Program-made: the position numbers and the translations under genes | Part shown: one piece after another, positions 23,470-34,055 of the stretch | Layout of the letters: each line of letters starts with the position of its first letter | Position numbering within the stretch: position 1 is the stretch's first letter | Origin: Sorex araneus | Lineage: Eukaryota; Chordata; Mammalia; Eulipotyphla; Soricidae | Direction of reading: 5' to 3' | Length of the DNA stretch: 64,000 nt | Assembly: GCF_027595985.1 (NCBI RefSeq) | Contig: NC_073312.1 | Coordinates: 4,923,051-4,987,050 of the forward strand | The notes under the pieces: generated by a model | The model's input: only the letters and a program-made list of their open reading frames with translations | What the model was told of the DNA's origin: nothing | The model's database searches: none

Positions 23470-23907
23470 CCAGCAGAACCCACTGGCCCCGGGAACTTCT
23501 GCCTGTGCCCTCCCCTCCGACTCCTGGCCGGGCCAGGCTCAGGGACGCCCGCCCGCCGCATACCTGGTGAGCAAGAAAACGTGTCCAGGCAGGCAGCGAC
23601 TCGCCCTGCGTGACCGGGAGGCAGGGGCGGGCGGGGCGCAGCCACGGTCACCCCCAGCCCCGGGCAGGGGCCACATTTGCAGCTCTAAAGCGCCGAGGAT
23701 TCCAGAGGTGGCCACTCTGGGCCACCAAGTCCGGGCTTGTCCCTCTGTGAGGCCCCTGACAGATCCCTCCTCGCTGCCCGGGACCCCTCTCCTCTCCCTC
23801 CCTCCCCGCTGCTTCCTCCCACACTGGCTGCCAACCCGCGCCCCCACTCCCCCCACACCCCTGTGATCTGTCCCTCGTGGCCGGAGGGCTCAAGGGGAGA
23901 GTGCTTG

Positions 23908-24042
23908 GGGCCGGAGGAGTGACCTGGTGGCTTCACACTGGGTGACCCAAGTGCAGGTCCCTGGAGTCCCCCAGGAGTGATCCCTGAGCCAGGGCCAGGA
24001 CTCAGCCCCGAGCACCCCTGGGTGTGTCCCGCAAACAACAAG
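23908..24042 (+). mobile_element. Diverged SINE
   Basis: 'gggccggaggagtgacctgg' head; 'ccaggagtgatccctgagccagggccagg' body; 'cacccctgggtgtgtcccgcaaacaac' end. Confidence 0.7.
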
Positions 24043-24674
24043 GAGAGGAGCACTGTGTGGCTGCTCACCCCCAGCCAAAGTGCCGTGACCTCCCTCCCGG
24101 CCGCCCCGGGCTCCCTGGGACCCGCACGGCTGCTGTCCAGGTAGGGGGTCAGGTCGGTGGTGGCCAAGCTGTGGGAGGGGACCCTCGTCTGTCTCGAGCA
24201 GGCAGCTCACCCGAGCTCCTGTCCTGTGGGGACTGGCCCGGCTGGCCTCGGCCTTTCCGGGGCGTCCCGGCTTGGTCCCGGCGTGAAGGCCCAGCTCCAG
24301 GGGTCTCCAGGCGTCTCCCTCCTGCTCTCACCTCCCTGACCTCAGCCCCGGGGTCCGGCCCGTGTCTGCTGCTCCCAGGGACGCGCCCCAGAGACTCGGA
24401 GCTCCTGAGCGCTCAGCTGTGCTCCCATGTCTGGGCTCTTGGGGTCTCCCACGGACCCCCGACGGCTCTGCAGTTGAGTTATCATCCCCCCTGCTCACTC
24501 GCACCCGTGCCCGCCCCAGCAGCCGCCTCTTCCTGTTCCTCAGAGGCGGGCCAAACTCGCTGGCAGTGCCTAGCCAGGTGGGCCTAGAAAGCAGGTGGGC
24601 CGGGAGGGCGGGCCCTGGGCTTCTCGGTAAAGCCGGCACCGGCTCTGCCAAGCCTTGCTCGGCCCTGGAAGCAT

Positions 24675-24785
24675 CTTCGCGTCGTCTCATTTCCTCGTCG
24701 CCTCCCCGAGTTGGGTCGCTCTGTTCCCCTTTCACAGATGGGGAAGTGGAGCCCAGTGGGTTTGGTAGCTGGTGCGGGGCTGAGT
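24675..24785 (+). mobile_element. MIR remnant
   Basis: 'cccctttcacagatggggaagtggagccc' is the MIR core sequence; the flanks fit weakly. Confidence 0.55.
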
Positions 24786-24825
24786 AGAACTAGAGTTTTC
24801 CCGGACTCTCTGTGCGACTTTATTG

Positions 24826-24962
24826 CTGTTCTTTTGGGGGGGGCCACCCCCAGCAGTGCCCAGGGCTGACTCCTGCCTCTGTGCTCAGGGATCACTCCTG
24901 GCAGGGCCCAGTATGCAGTGCAGGTGACAGACGCCCTCCCCGCTGTGCCGCTGCTCCTGCCC
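24826..24962 (-). mobile_element. Diverged SINE
   Basis: 'gccacccccagcagtgcccagggctgactcctgcctctgtgctcagggatcactcctggcaggg', then a shortened head. Confidence 0.75.
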
Positions 24963-25110
24963 CTAAACCCCGTGGCTTAAGCTTGATGGCACAGGAGACG
25001 TTTCTGTTCCTTTCCAACTTTGAACCAAACTTAGAATCTTGGGTTCCAGGGGACCAGGAGCAAGGCAGGTGCTGGCTGGCGATTCGTGCGGGGACTCGAT
25101 CTCGGCAAAA

Positions 25111-25190
25111 ACTGTCCGTATCACTGTATCGCCGTCATCCCGCTGCTCATCGATTTGCTCGAGTGGGCGCCAGTAACATCTTCATCTGTC
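25111..25190 (-). mobile_element. Fragment of variant SINE without poly(A) tail
   Basis: 'cactgtatcgccgtcatcccgctgctcatcgatttgctcgagtgggcgccagtaacatc' is the 3' end of the variant family seen complete at 63356 and 38828. Confidence 0.7.
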
Positions 25191-25280
25191 CCTGCCGCGT
25201 GCTAGTGTAGCCCGATGGCGTCTGCTCGCTCCAGGAACACTTTTAACAATAATGGTTAAAAAAAAAAAGTCTAATTTTTT

Positions 25281-25516
25281 ATTTTATTTATTTTTTTATG
25301 TAGTGGTTTTTATTGTGGTTTACAAATCAACTATCACAGCATCATAGAAACCACTTTTTTTTAAGAGCCAGAAGCTTTTCACAAATTACTGGGGGATTTC
25401 TTTTTTTTTTATTTATTTATTTTATTAGTTTATTTTTAATTAGAGAGTCAACGTGAGGGTACAGTTACAGATTTATACATTTTTGTGCTCATGTTTCCCC
25501 CATACAAAGTTTGAAA
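25281..25516 (-). mobile_element. LINE-like retroposon 3' fragment(s), minus orientation
   Basis: A+T-rich DNA with 'gagggtacagttacagatttatacattttt', as in the copy at 13367. It lies between AAGTCTAATTTTTT at 25267-25280 and again at 25517-25530, which looks like its target-site duplication. The left part (25290-25385) may be a second fragment. Confidence 0.6.
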
Positions 25517-25530
25517 AAGTCTAATTTTTT

Positions 25531-25726
25531 ATTTTTTATTTTTTTTAATTTTTTTTTTTTTTGCTTTTTGGGTCACACCCAGCGATGCTCAGGGGTTACT
25601 CCTGGCTCTGCACTCAGGAATTACTCCTGGCGGTGCTTGGGGGACCATATGGGATGCTGGGGATCGAACCCGGGTCGGCCGCGTGCAAGGCAAACGCCCT
25701 ACCCGCTGTGCTATCGCTCTGGCCCC
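25531..25726 (-). mobile_element. SOR-type SINE
   Basis: Long T-rich tail, then 'gctttttgggtcacacccagcgatgctcagggg' to 'ctatcgctctggcccc'. Exact duplication AAGTCTAATTTTTT at 25517-25530 and 25727-25740. Confidence 0.94.
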
Positions 25727-25958
25727 AAGTCTAATTTTTTAAAAATAAAATTAATTGCAAAGTTGTTGATGGGCTCACTGCCCTTGGTGGGGCCCGGGGC
25801 GTTGGGACGGGAACGCCGCCCAGGGGCTGCCCCCAGAGCCTTCCTTCCCAGGCTGCCCTGCTGAAGCTGTTCCAAGTCACGCCCACCCCAGCCGTGTCAT
25901 CGTGGACATAGTTAATGGCATGAAGTCCTAGTGCCGAGTACATGTTTTATGGGCGTGA

Positions 25959-26114
25959 TACTGTGGTTTGGGCCATACCCACAGTGCTCAGGGCTTCCTC
26001 CTGGCTCTGCACTCAGGGGTCACTCCTGGCGGGACCCAGGGGACAGTGTAAGGTGCCGGAGACCAAACCCAGGTGGCCACGTGCAAGGCAAGTGGTCCCT
26101 CTCTCTGTCCCCTG
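25959..26114 (-). mobile_element. Diverged SINE
   Basis: 'gggccatacccacagtgctcagggcttcctcctggctctgcactcagggg' to 'ctctctgtcccctgg'. Confidence 0.78.
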
Positions 26115-26602
26115 GAATGCTACAAAGTCCCCGCAGTGGTTGTCACTGACAGATTCAGTATGTCTGAGGAACCCCAGGCCCTTAAGGCAGGCGATGGATT
26201 AGACTTCAAACTATCTGGGCAGGTGTCCTGTGTCCCGTGCTACGCCCACTTTTGGGGTGTCGGGAGGGTCCTGCTGGTCTCTGAGACGCCCGTTTCAGCC
26301 AAAGCCCAGGGGAGGCGTCTCAGGGGAAGATTAAATCTGGTAAAGGAAGCGCAGGATGGGGCCACAGGAAGGGCTTGTCCAGGGAGGGCGCACGGGGGGA
26401 AGGTATAACCAGATACCCAGCGGGAAGGAAGGCTCCGGTGTGCCGTCGTGGTGGGGCGTGTGCCGGGGGAGCCCCAGGGCGAGAGGAAGCCCCCCGCGGG
26501 GCCAGGGAGGGCTAAGCCCCCCTCCCGAGCTCGGCACCTGCTGCTGAGGCAGGGGGTCAGGGCTGGTCCAGTCTGCCTGGACGGGCCGGAGAGTGAGCAC
26601 TG

Positions 26603-26962
26603 GCCCGAGAGAGGAGGCCCGGTTCCATCCCCGGCACGGCCGGAGCAGCCCCTGAGCACCAGCAGGCGTGGCCCCGAGGAGTCGCCCCGGCCTGCGGGTC
26701 ACAGGGCCACAGCGGGGCTGAGCCGGCGTGAAGGCAGCCGCGGCTCCTGGCTCTCAGCTGCGGAGCGAGAGGCCAGACTCTCCTGCACCGCGGCCAGCGC
26801 AGAGAGCGTTCCTGGGGCGGGCTGGGGCGAGTGGACGGGGTTCTCTGCGCTCCCCTGCCCAGGCGCACCGCCCGGGGTCCCCCGAGCCCTGCCCGGAGTG
26901 AGCACTGAGCACAGAGCCAGGAGTCAGCACCGTGAGCACTGTGAGTATGGCCCCCCAAACAA
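26603..26962 (+). mobile_element. Two diverged SINE fragments
   Basis: 26603-26690 has 'ggcccggttccatccccggcacgg..ccctgagcaccagcaggcgtggcc'. 26870-26962 has 'gagtgagcactgagcacagagccaggagtcagcacc'. The DNA between them is not SINE-like. Confidence 0.5.
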
Positions 26963-28494
26963 GATGAAGCAAAAGGATTTCCAATCTCTGGAGAAGACGT
27001 AGAGGGAAACAGTATCGTCTCGTGGCGGAGGGGCGGAGCTCACGGAGCGGCGGGCTCTCGGCGGGGAGAGAGAGAGAGGGGGGCAGGGGCTGACAGATGC
27101 TGCCGCGGCCCCCGGATCTTTCCTGCCCGCCCGTGTGTGGGGAAGGAGGGTCGGCGCCCCCGGGTTAGAAGGGGGCAGCTGTGACTGCCAGAGACACGCG
27201 TTTCACCAGGAAGGAGCTGCCGGGTGGCGTCTGGGCGGTGTCTGGCTGTGGGTGGGCTGCCGCCTGGCTCTGGGCATCTGCAGGTGGCGGGCGGTGGGGG
27301 GCGGGGGGGCGCCGTCTGCCTCTGGAGCTCGCCAGCGGCCTCGAGAAGGCAAACCAGTGGGGTCTGTGGCCAGCTTGCGTTGATTTGCTGTGGATTCTCA
27401 AACCCGCAATTTGGAGCTTAGGAACGTGCAGTTACCCCGGCTGAACCGGCAGCGGCAAGAGTCGAGGCCTGTTGGCTGTGAACTTGCTCACGAGAGTGAG
27501 TCCAGCTTTGAGCATGACGAACCCCCCCCCCCCCCCCGCCATACCCGGGGGTGACAGGCTGCAGCTGTCTCTGGTCCCTGGTGGTCAGGGAGGGGGTGGG
27601 CCCCGCCTACCCCTCGGGCACCCAGCCTCCTCCCACCCACGCCGCACCCCCTACCCCGGGTGTGGGGCAGGCCCACTGCTGGGCTGGAGGCAGGACGCTC
27701 AGCTGTCCCTCTGCCCCAGGCTGAGCGAGCACCCGCTCAAGTCGACGGTGCAGACGTGCCTCCTTCTCCCGTGGGGGGGATGCTGTGGGCCATTCGTGGG
27801 GGACAGGGCGTGGACACGGGAGGAATGACCAGTCGGGGCGCCGTGCAGTCCCCAGCCTAGTGATAAGATGCAGCTCACCGCGTACTTCCAAGGGGCCCCA
27901 GGACGCTGGAGATGTCACCACACCTGAGATATTTCAGCACTTAGCCAGTCAGACGTTCTTTTCCGCACACGCCCTAAGGGGCCCCTGCGGGCCTGTGACA
28001 GTCTTGTGATGTGGGGTCGGTCACTCAGGAAACTCTGGGAGGACAAATATCCGGCCACTGGGTCCCAGCCGAGGTCCACTGCAGCATGCAGGGTCCTCTC
28101 CAGCCCTGCAGGACTTGTTTTGGGACCACTGAGGTCCGGCCCGCGTTGGTGGCACGTCTGAAGTTCCTCGTGGATGCCAGGCTGACTGGCAGCCCGGGTG
28201 GTCTCGGGGCTGGTGCTGGTCCCTGACACTGGCCCCGGGGGCAGCTCCTGACTGTCCACTGAGCCCAGTGTGAGCAAAAGCCTCAGGCTCAGGGAGGACG
28301 GGAAGGGCAGCTGCACCCTGGCCCGCCCGCCCAGAGCCGCTCCGTGTTCTCCATCTCATGGTCCCTCCACGCTCAAGGCGGCCTCGCTTCCTTCTCCCCG
28401 GCTGATGGATGTTCTCCGAACCAAAATGTATTTCCGTTGACATAGCCCAGAGAGAAGTGTCGCTGTTAGACACCCTCGTCAGAGGAAGGCTTTG

Positions 28495-28930
28495 TGCTTC
28501 AGCAAAGGTTAATTAAGACCCATTGAAACTTTTTCTCTAAAATATTGAAGCCAACCCATGTAATTAGCTGTTTTCCCCTTTCTCCTCCCAGAGGGCAGAT
28601 GTAAAATGCTCTGCCTAAATGAAGCTATTTATTTTAACCGGCCCAGATTCCTTTCAAAGTTGCATACATCTTTCTCCAGCGCTATCAGCTTATAGCCACG
28701 ATAATTTAATAAGTTTTTCCTCGGGTGAAATTGGATGCCCTTTATCGATCTCCCGGCGAGGGGCATTCAATTACATTATCTAAAGTGGGATTTCTGGGTC
28801 TCTCGATTACCATTTTGGTACAAATGGCTCGCTAATGATTCTTGGGGTGCAGAGGTTAATAGGGGCGTCCCGGCCAGGCCGCGTAATTGAACGCTTCTAT
28901 TTTGGGGCCCGTTATCTGATCCCTCTGGCG
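28495..28930. promoter_or_regulatory. Candidate intron 1 enhancer, A+T-rich homeodomain-motif island
   Basis: A 430-base island of balanced composition with almost no CpG in a GC-rich intron, free of recognisable repeat. It carries TTAATTAA (28509-28516), TAATTAGCTG, CTATTTATTTTAA, GATAATTTAATAAG, TTTATCGATC, CAATTACATTATC, GCTAATGATT, GGTTAATAG and GTAATTGA. Such islands are typical of deeply conserved developmental enhancers, but no alignment was possible here. Confidence 0.45.
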
Positions 28931-29254
28931 GTGCCCCGTCCCAGGCGGGCAGCCGGGGCCTGGGAAGAGAATGCCCTGAAAGACTCACCTGTGTGGCGGC
29001 TCCCGTGCCCCTCCCCCGGGCTCCTGGGCACTCTCACACCCGTGCAGGCTGGATCTCTGCTGATGGCTCACAGGAGGACCCTTGGGGGTCGGGTTTCGGA
29101 ATGACCGTGCCTGGGATTATTTGTGGGAAATAAAACGGATTAATTGGGGAGCATAGACGGCAGGGAGGGGGGCGTCTGCCTCCCAAGGCTCGCCCTCCTG
29201 GCGCTTGCCCTTGTCTCCTTAACTAACGTTGGTCAAGACTTGGGCCTTTGAGCT

Positions 29255-29398
29255 GGACTCTGTACAGCTGGGCGACGCCGGCCTTGCGTGCGTGCGACTG
29301 ACCTGGCTCTGATCCCCAGCGCCCCACCAGGAGCGACCCATGAGTGCGGAACCAGGATGCAGCCCTGAGCACGGCCAGGGGTGGCCCAGCCCTCCCCT
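29255..29398 (+). mobile_element. Diverged SINE
   Basis: 'ctgatccccagcgccccaccaggagcgacccatgagtgcggaaccaggatgcagccctgagcacggccaggggtggcc' follows the SOR body. Confidence 0.65.
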
Positions 29399-29601
29399 CC
29401 CCGAGAAAACAGAGTGGGCGAGGCTCTCTGGAGGACGCACAGCATGTGGCCCCTTGGCTCTGCTCTGGGCCTGCTCCCTGCGCTCGTGGCCCCGGGGCCT
29501 GGGGTCTCCCTTCTGGGGTCACAGGGGCTCAGGTCTCCCAACTTCCCTCCTTCCCCAGGTCCTGGCTCCTCGGTACCCCCATAGCCAGCTTCTTGTCATT
29601 C

Positions 29602-29777
29602 TTTTATTTTCTTGCTTTTTGGGTCACACCCGGCGATGCACAGGGGTTACTCCTGGCTCTGCACTCAGGAATTACTCCTGGCGGTGCTCAGGGGACCATA
29701 TGGGATGCTGGGATTCGAACCCGGGTGGGCCGTGTGCAAGGCAAACACCCTACCCGCTGTGCTATTGCTCCAGCCCC
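29602..29777 (-). mobile_element. SOR-type SINE
   Basis: 'tttattttcttgctttttgggtcacacccggcgatgc' to 'ctattgctccagcccc'. Exact 11-bp duplication TCTTGTCATTC at 29591-29601 and 29778-29788. Confidence 0.95.
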
Positions 29778-29940
29778 TCTTGTCATTCACTGTGCCCTAG
29801 GCTGTCTCTGGCCTCGCTGCTTGTGCCCCCTCCCCTGCCCCCAGGGGCAGTCACAGGGCTGGGTGCTGGCCAGGATCGCGGCCCAGCTGCAGGGCCCAGA
29901 AGACCCTGCGTGAGCGTGGTTCTCGCACAGGGCTCTCGGT

Positions 29941-30405
29941 CTGGTCACAAGCCAGTTCTTCTGCCAGTTCCATGCTGGTTCCCGGTCTGGTTCCATGCTG
30001 GTTCTCGGGCCGGTTCTCAGACCAGATCCACGCTGGTTCTCGGACCAGATCCATGCTGGTTCTCGGGCCGGTTCTCAGACCAGATTCACGCTGGTTCTCG
30101 GACCAGATCCATGCTGGTTCTCAGGCCGGCTCCATGCTGGTTCTTGGTCTGGTTCCATGCTGGTTCTCAGGCTGGTTCTCAGACCAGATCCATGCTGGTT
30201 CTCAGACCGGTTCCATGCTAATTCTCAGGCTGTTTCCATGCTGGTTCTCGGTCTGGTTCCATGCTGGTTCTTAGGCCGGTTCTTGGACCAGTTCCATGGT
30301 GGTTCTTGGACCAGATCCATCGTGGTTCTCGGGCCGGTTCCTTGCTGGTTCTGTCCAATTCCATGCTGGCTCTCGGGCCGGTTTTCATACCGGTTCTCCT
30401 GGCTG
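29941..30405 (+). repeat. Minisatellite of CCATGCTGGTTCTCGG-type units
   Basis: About 20 units of roughly 21-23 bases alternating CCAGATCCATGCTGG, GGTTCTCGG and GCCGGTTCTCAGA blocks. Frames stay open across it, giving repeats such as SDQIHAGS. I see no start context, splice signals or homology that would make it coding. Confidence 0.92.
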
Positions 30406-30493
30406 CACCCTCTCTCTCTAGGTTCTTCTGACTCTATCAGTACTGTTCACTCAAGGGCTTTGTCCCCCCTCTGCGGGGGACATAGTTCCAGGC

Positions 30494-30512
30494 GTGTGTG
30501 TGTGTGTGTGTG
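30494..30512 (+). repeat. Short (TG)n
   Basis: About nine TG units. Confidence 0.9.
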
Positions 30513-31169
30513 GGGAGGTGCCCCAGATCCCTGAAACCACAGCTCAGCACTGCGGGGGGGGGGGGGTCCCCGCCCCAGCTCACCCGACTCGGGTGTGTCA
30601 GCACCGTCCAGATGTGGTGGGCCAGTGGCCCCAGGCAGTGTGATGGCCCTCTGTGTTCCCGCCTGACTCAGCCCTGACCCGGGGCTCTGCATCCCCTTGG
30701 GCTGCTTCCTGATTTCGAGAGTGACCGGGTTACTGGAAACCAAACAAGGCTGAGGGGCCCCGGGACCTGCCCCCCCCACTTCCCTCCGGGTACCCCAGTT
30801 GCAAAACCTCCGGTTGAGGGTGCCTGGCGTTCCGGTCACAGGCGCCGTTGGTGACAGCTCGTCTCGGGGGGCTGGACTCAGACATCGTCACCTGGGGGAG
30901 ACGGGGGGGGGGGGCTCGTCTCTGAGTCTCGGTCTGAGTGCAGCTCACCACCTGTGCCAGCCCTGGGCCTTAGAGACCCTCGTCGGCGCAGCCCTCCCCA
31001 GGAAGGGCAGAGGAGTCACCTGTGCCTGGGGCATCCCAGGAGCTTCGCAGGGGTGGGGCTGGGCAGAGCCGGGGTTTACGCTCAGGGTCCGGCTTCCCCA
31101 AACCTGGCCTGGAGCTCGGAGCTTCCCTGGCCCTGGGAGGGATCCTTGCGGGTGACGTCACCCCCAGCG

Positions 31170-31690
31170 CAGTGGGTTTTGATTTTGGGGTCGGGATCAC
31201 TCCTGGTGGGGCCCGGGTGACCTTGTGGGGTGTTGGGAACAAAGGGATAAGGCATTCAGGCTGAGGAGCAACGCAGGCGCAAGATCCTCAAGTCCAGTGG
31301 GCCCGTGTGGAAAGTGGTGACTGCTTTATCTCCACTCTTCCTCCTGGCGCAAGCATCTGTCCAGATAAGCGGCTTAGAGACCTTTACCACGTCCCTAAGT
31401 CCCCTGCGAGGGGACCCTTTGATAAGTACAAGCTTAGCCTTAGATTAGCATAGATAAGCAATTGCCCGAATGCCCCCTGGTTCTGCTAATGATTGCTGGG
31501 TTAAAGCGAAACTTTGGAAGGGAGAGGGGACTCAGCCCTCAGGCGGGTGACATTCCCCCATCCCCCCTTTTCTCTTATATTTGTCTTTTTTCTTAATCCT
31601 CATGTCCCCAGAAATGGGGGCCCAGAGTCGGGCCTGGGCCAGCTGCTTGCAAGGCAAGTGCCTGCCTCGCTGTAGAACCTCTCCGGCCTC
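31170..31690 (-). mobile_element. Old SINE in two halves (31170-31230 and 31615-31690)
   Basis: 31170-31230 has the body side ('ggtcgggatcactcctggtggggcccgggtgaccttgtgggg'). 31615-31690 has the head side ('gtcgggcctgggccagctgcttgcaaggcaagtgcctgcc..ctccggcctcc'). Both halves run minus and meet near the same internal point, so the sequence between looks inserted. Confidence 0.55.
31231..31612. mobile_element. Insertion splitting an old SINE; candidate solo LTR
   Basis: About 380 bases between two halves of one old SINE. It opens with TGTTGGGAAC, reminiscent of some class II endogenous retrovirus LTRs, and ends in a T-rich stretch. It carries GATAAG motifs at about 31360, 31422 and 31455. The right end does not close in a clear CA and no exact duplication is visible, so the LTR reading is tentative. 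No viral coding sequence is seen. Confidence 0.35.
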
Positions 31691-32884
31691 CAGTGGGGTT
31701 TTGTTTTTTGTTTGTTTGTTTTGAGGCAACTGGAATTGTCCCCCCTGTTCTGCGCTTCCCACGTTAAGTTTCCAAATAGAGACACGGACCAGGAGCCTTG
31801 GCTGTCTCTCCTGCTCTCTGTCCTCTCCCCGGCTGTCCGTCTGCCCAGCCCTCCCTGCCTCACTCGGCCGCCCGCTTCCCCCCGGCTTCGTGCCCTGGGG
31901 TTGGTGACGCCGGAGCCTGGTGTAGGAAGGTTTGCCCGTGCCGTGGGGCTCAGGGTTTGTCTCAGAGCTTCAAAGACAAGGTGTTTTGTGTGTGTGTGTG
32001 TTTTTAAATGGAATCAGACCTTGGGCGGCTTGAGCCTGCTGCTGTGACCCGGATCCCCGCGGAGCCCCTGCTTGGCGCCTCATTTTTACCCAGCCGGCTC
32101 CTCCCAGAGAGGTCAGGCGCATGTTCTCTTGGCCCACAGCCCCGGGCTTTCCAAGGAGGGGAGCGTGGCCTTTTGTCTCTTTGCTTTGGGGGAATTTTTT
32201 CTGTAGCAAGCAATGGGTCAGGGGTGGTGGAACGAGTTCAAGCGAGGGCCCCGAGGCGCCCCCACAGCTGGTCTCAGGGGCCAGAGCTGGATCTGCACCA
32301 GCCCCGCCCCCTTGGTCCGGCCTGACCCGGGCAGGCCAGCAGAGCCCAGCTGCTTCTCACGGTCCTCCTGGGCCTGATGCCCCCAAGCCCCCCGCCCGCC
32401 CCCCGTAGATCCCTGTGGTCAGGATGTGTCCACAGTCCAGGGCGTCTCCCCTCTACTCGGGGTCACTGGGCAGGACGCCCCGGGCAGCGTGTGGGAGGCC
32501 CAGCGGGCGTCTCGGGCCCAGGGACACATGTGTGGTGAAATCTGGGCCCGTCTTCATCCCCCGCTCCCTGCAAGCCCCTCCCCGAGGAGGGCCATTTCTG
32601 CCAGGCCCGATTGCTCGGCTGACACGGGGCGGAGGTGGCGAGTGACCCCTTCTCTGGGCCCGGGAGTGAGGGGCCTGTGCGGAGTTGGAGGTGGGCCCTG
32701 GCCCCGGGGAATGCGCACGTGCCAAGGACTGAGACGGTCGTGGGAGCTTCCATCTTTGGTTCCACGTCCCACGTGCGTGGGACTCGGGACGCTAGAGCTC
32801 ACGAGAGTGAGCGTGGCCAGTGCAGGCCTGAGTTCCCTGTTAGGGTCTGGGGGGCATCATGCAAACCTCCCCCCACACTAGCTA

Positions 32885-32990
32885 ACTTAGTCCTTGTCAC
32901 AAACGCAGGGGAGGGAACTGAAGCTCAGAGAGGTGAAGTGGCTTGCCAAGGTCACACAGCCTGGGAGCAGGAAGCTTGCTACTACCAAAA
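32885..32990 (+). mobile_element. MIR remnant
   Basis: 'ggaactgaagctcagagaggtgaagtggcttgccaaggtcacacagc' is a near-consensus MIR core. Confidence 0.85.
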
Positions 32991-33000
32991 ACAAGTGCAC

Positions 33001-33002
<2 letters not shown>

Positions 33003-33037
<35 letters not shown>

Positions 33038-33262
33038 CATGCATGTGCATTTGTGTGTACATTTGGTTGCATGTGTGGGCATATGTGCGCATATATTTGT
33101 GTGAGTGTGTGCATGCATGTGCATGTGTGCATTTGTGTGCATGTGTGTGCATGTATGTGTACATGATGTGAGGGCATGCATTTGTGTGTGCATGTGCGTG
33201 CACGTACATGTGTGCGTTTGTATGAGTGTGTTTGTATGCGTGTGTGTGCACACGCGTGTGTG
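33003..33262 (+). repeat. TG-rich microsatellite tract
   Basis: Pure TG at the start, then TGCATGTG, TGTGCATT and TGCGTG units. Confidence 0.96.
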
Positions 33263-33275
33263 CTCGCTTCTCTCT

Positions 33276-33400
33276 GCTCCTTTTTGTTTTGTTTTTGGGC
33301 CCGCCCTGCAGTGCTTGGGGGCTGGCTGTTCCCAGCGCTGAGCTCAAGGGTCAGCCCTGGTGTTTGGGGGCCCCGTGCAGTGCTGCTCGTGCCCTCCCAG
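33276..33400 (-). mobile_element. Diverged SINE fragment
   Basis: 'ttttgttttgtttttgggcccgccctgcagtgcttgggggctggctgttcccagcgctgagctcaagggtcagccctgg'. Body only; the head is lost. Confidence 0.5.
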
Positions 33401-34055
33401 CCCTCTTCCCGGCCCCCTTCTTTGCTTTTTGCCGGCATGTGCTAAGGCACATCTGTGGCCTGAGCAGCAGCCCTGGGCTGTCCGGTGGGGCGGGAGCCGG
33501 CCATGCAGCTCGAGGTGCCCGGCCGTGCTGCACTGTGCATTTCCCGGCGGCTGACGCGGAGTCCGCTGGGACTTGGTCGGAGACTCTCTGCTGGCCTCTT
33601 CTCTGGCGCCTGAGCCCAGCCCAGAACTTGGCCTGGGGTACGAGGCTGCAGGAGCACCCCCGGGCCCTGCCCCATCTGTTCTGTCTTGTTTGCCCTCAAC
33701 TAAAGGTGCTGACACGCCCCCCCCCCCACCTCCTCCTCGGACTCAGCGTCACTGGCCCTGCCTGAGCCCGAGCGTCGGGGTGGGGGCAAGGCTGGGCCTC
33801 GGGGGACCCAGGAAGGCAGAGAAGCCAGGGCAGACCCTCAGGGGAAATAAAAACAATGACTGATAAACCAGTGACAGGAGTTGGATGTGACTCTTGGCAT
33901 TGGGGCTGGGCTGGGTGGCAGAGAGACGACACCCAGCACCCCCAGGGCCTGGACCCTCTCTTACCCTCTCGTCTTGCAGGGGTCCTGGCAAGCAAGGTGG
34001 CGGCCCCCAGCTGCTGTCCCACACTGTCCCACCACGTCTGTCCTCTGCTTCCTAG

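Larger units (their letters stand above)
1751..34055 (+). other. CHST15: CHST15 intron 1
   Basis: About 32 kb between the CpG island and the first coding exon. The acceptor is cctctgcttcctag, ending at 34055. Content other than the repeats listed separately: 1750-3250, 3300-5190, 6213-7075, 7600-8000, 14824-15371, 15506-16553, 16738-17664, 18985-20396, 20966-22590, 24963-25110, 26115-26600, 26963-28490, 30406-31170, 31690-32885 and 33366-34055 hold GC-rich single-copy-looking DNA in which I recognise no gene. Open frames there are short, overlap each other on both strands and lack protein-like composition. Candidate regulatory islands are listed as separate entries. Confidence 0.8.
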
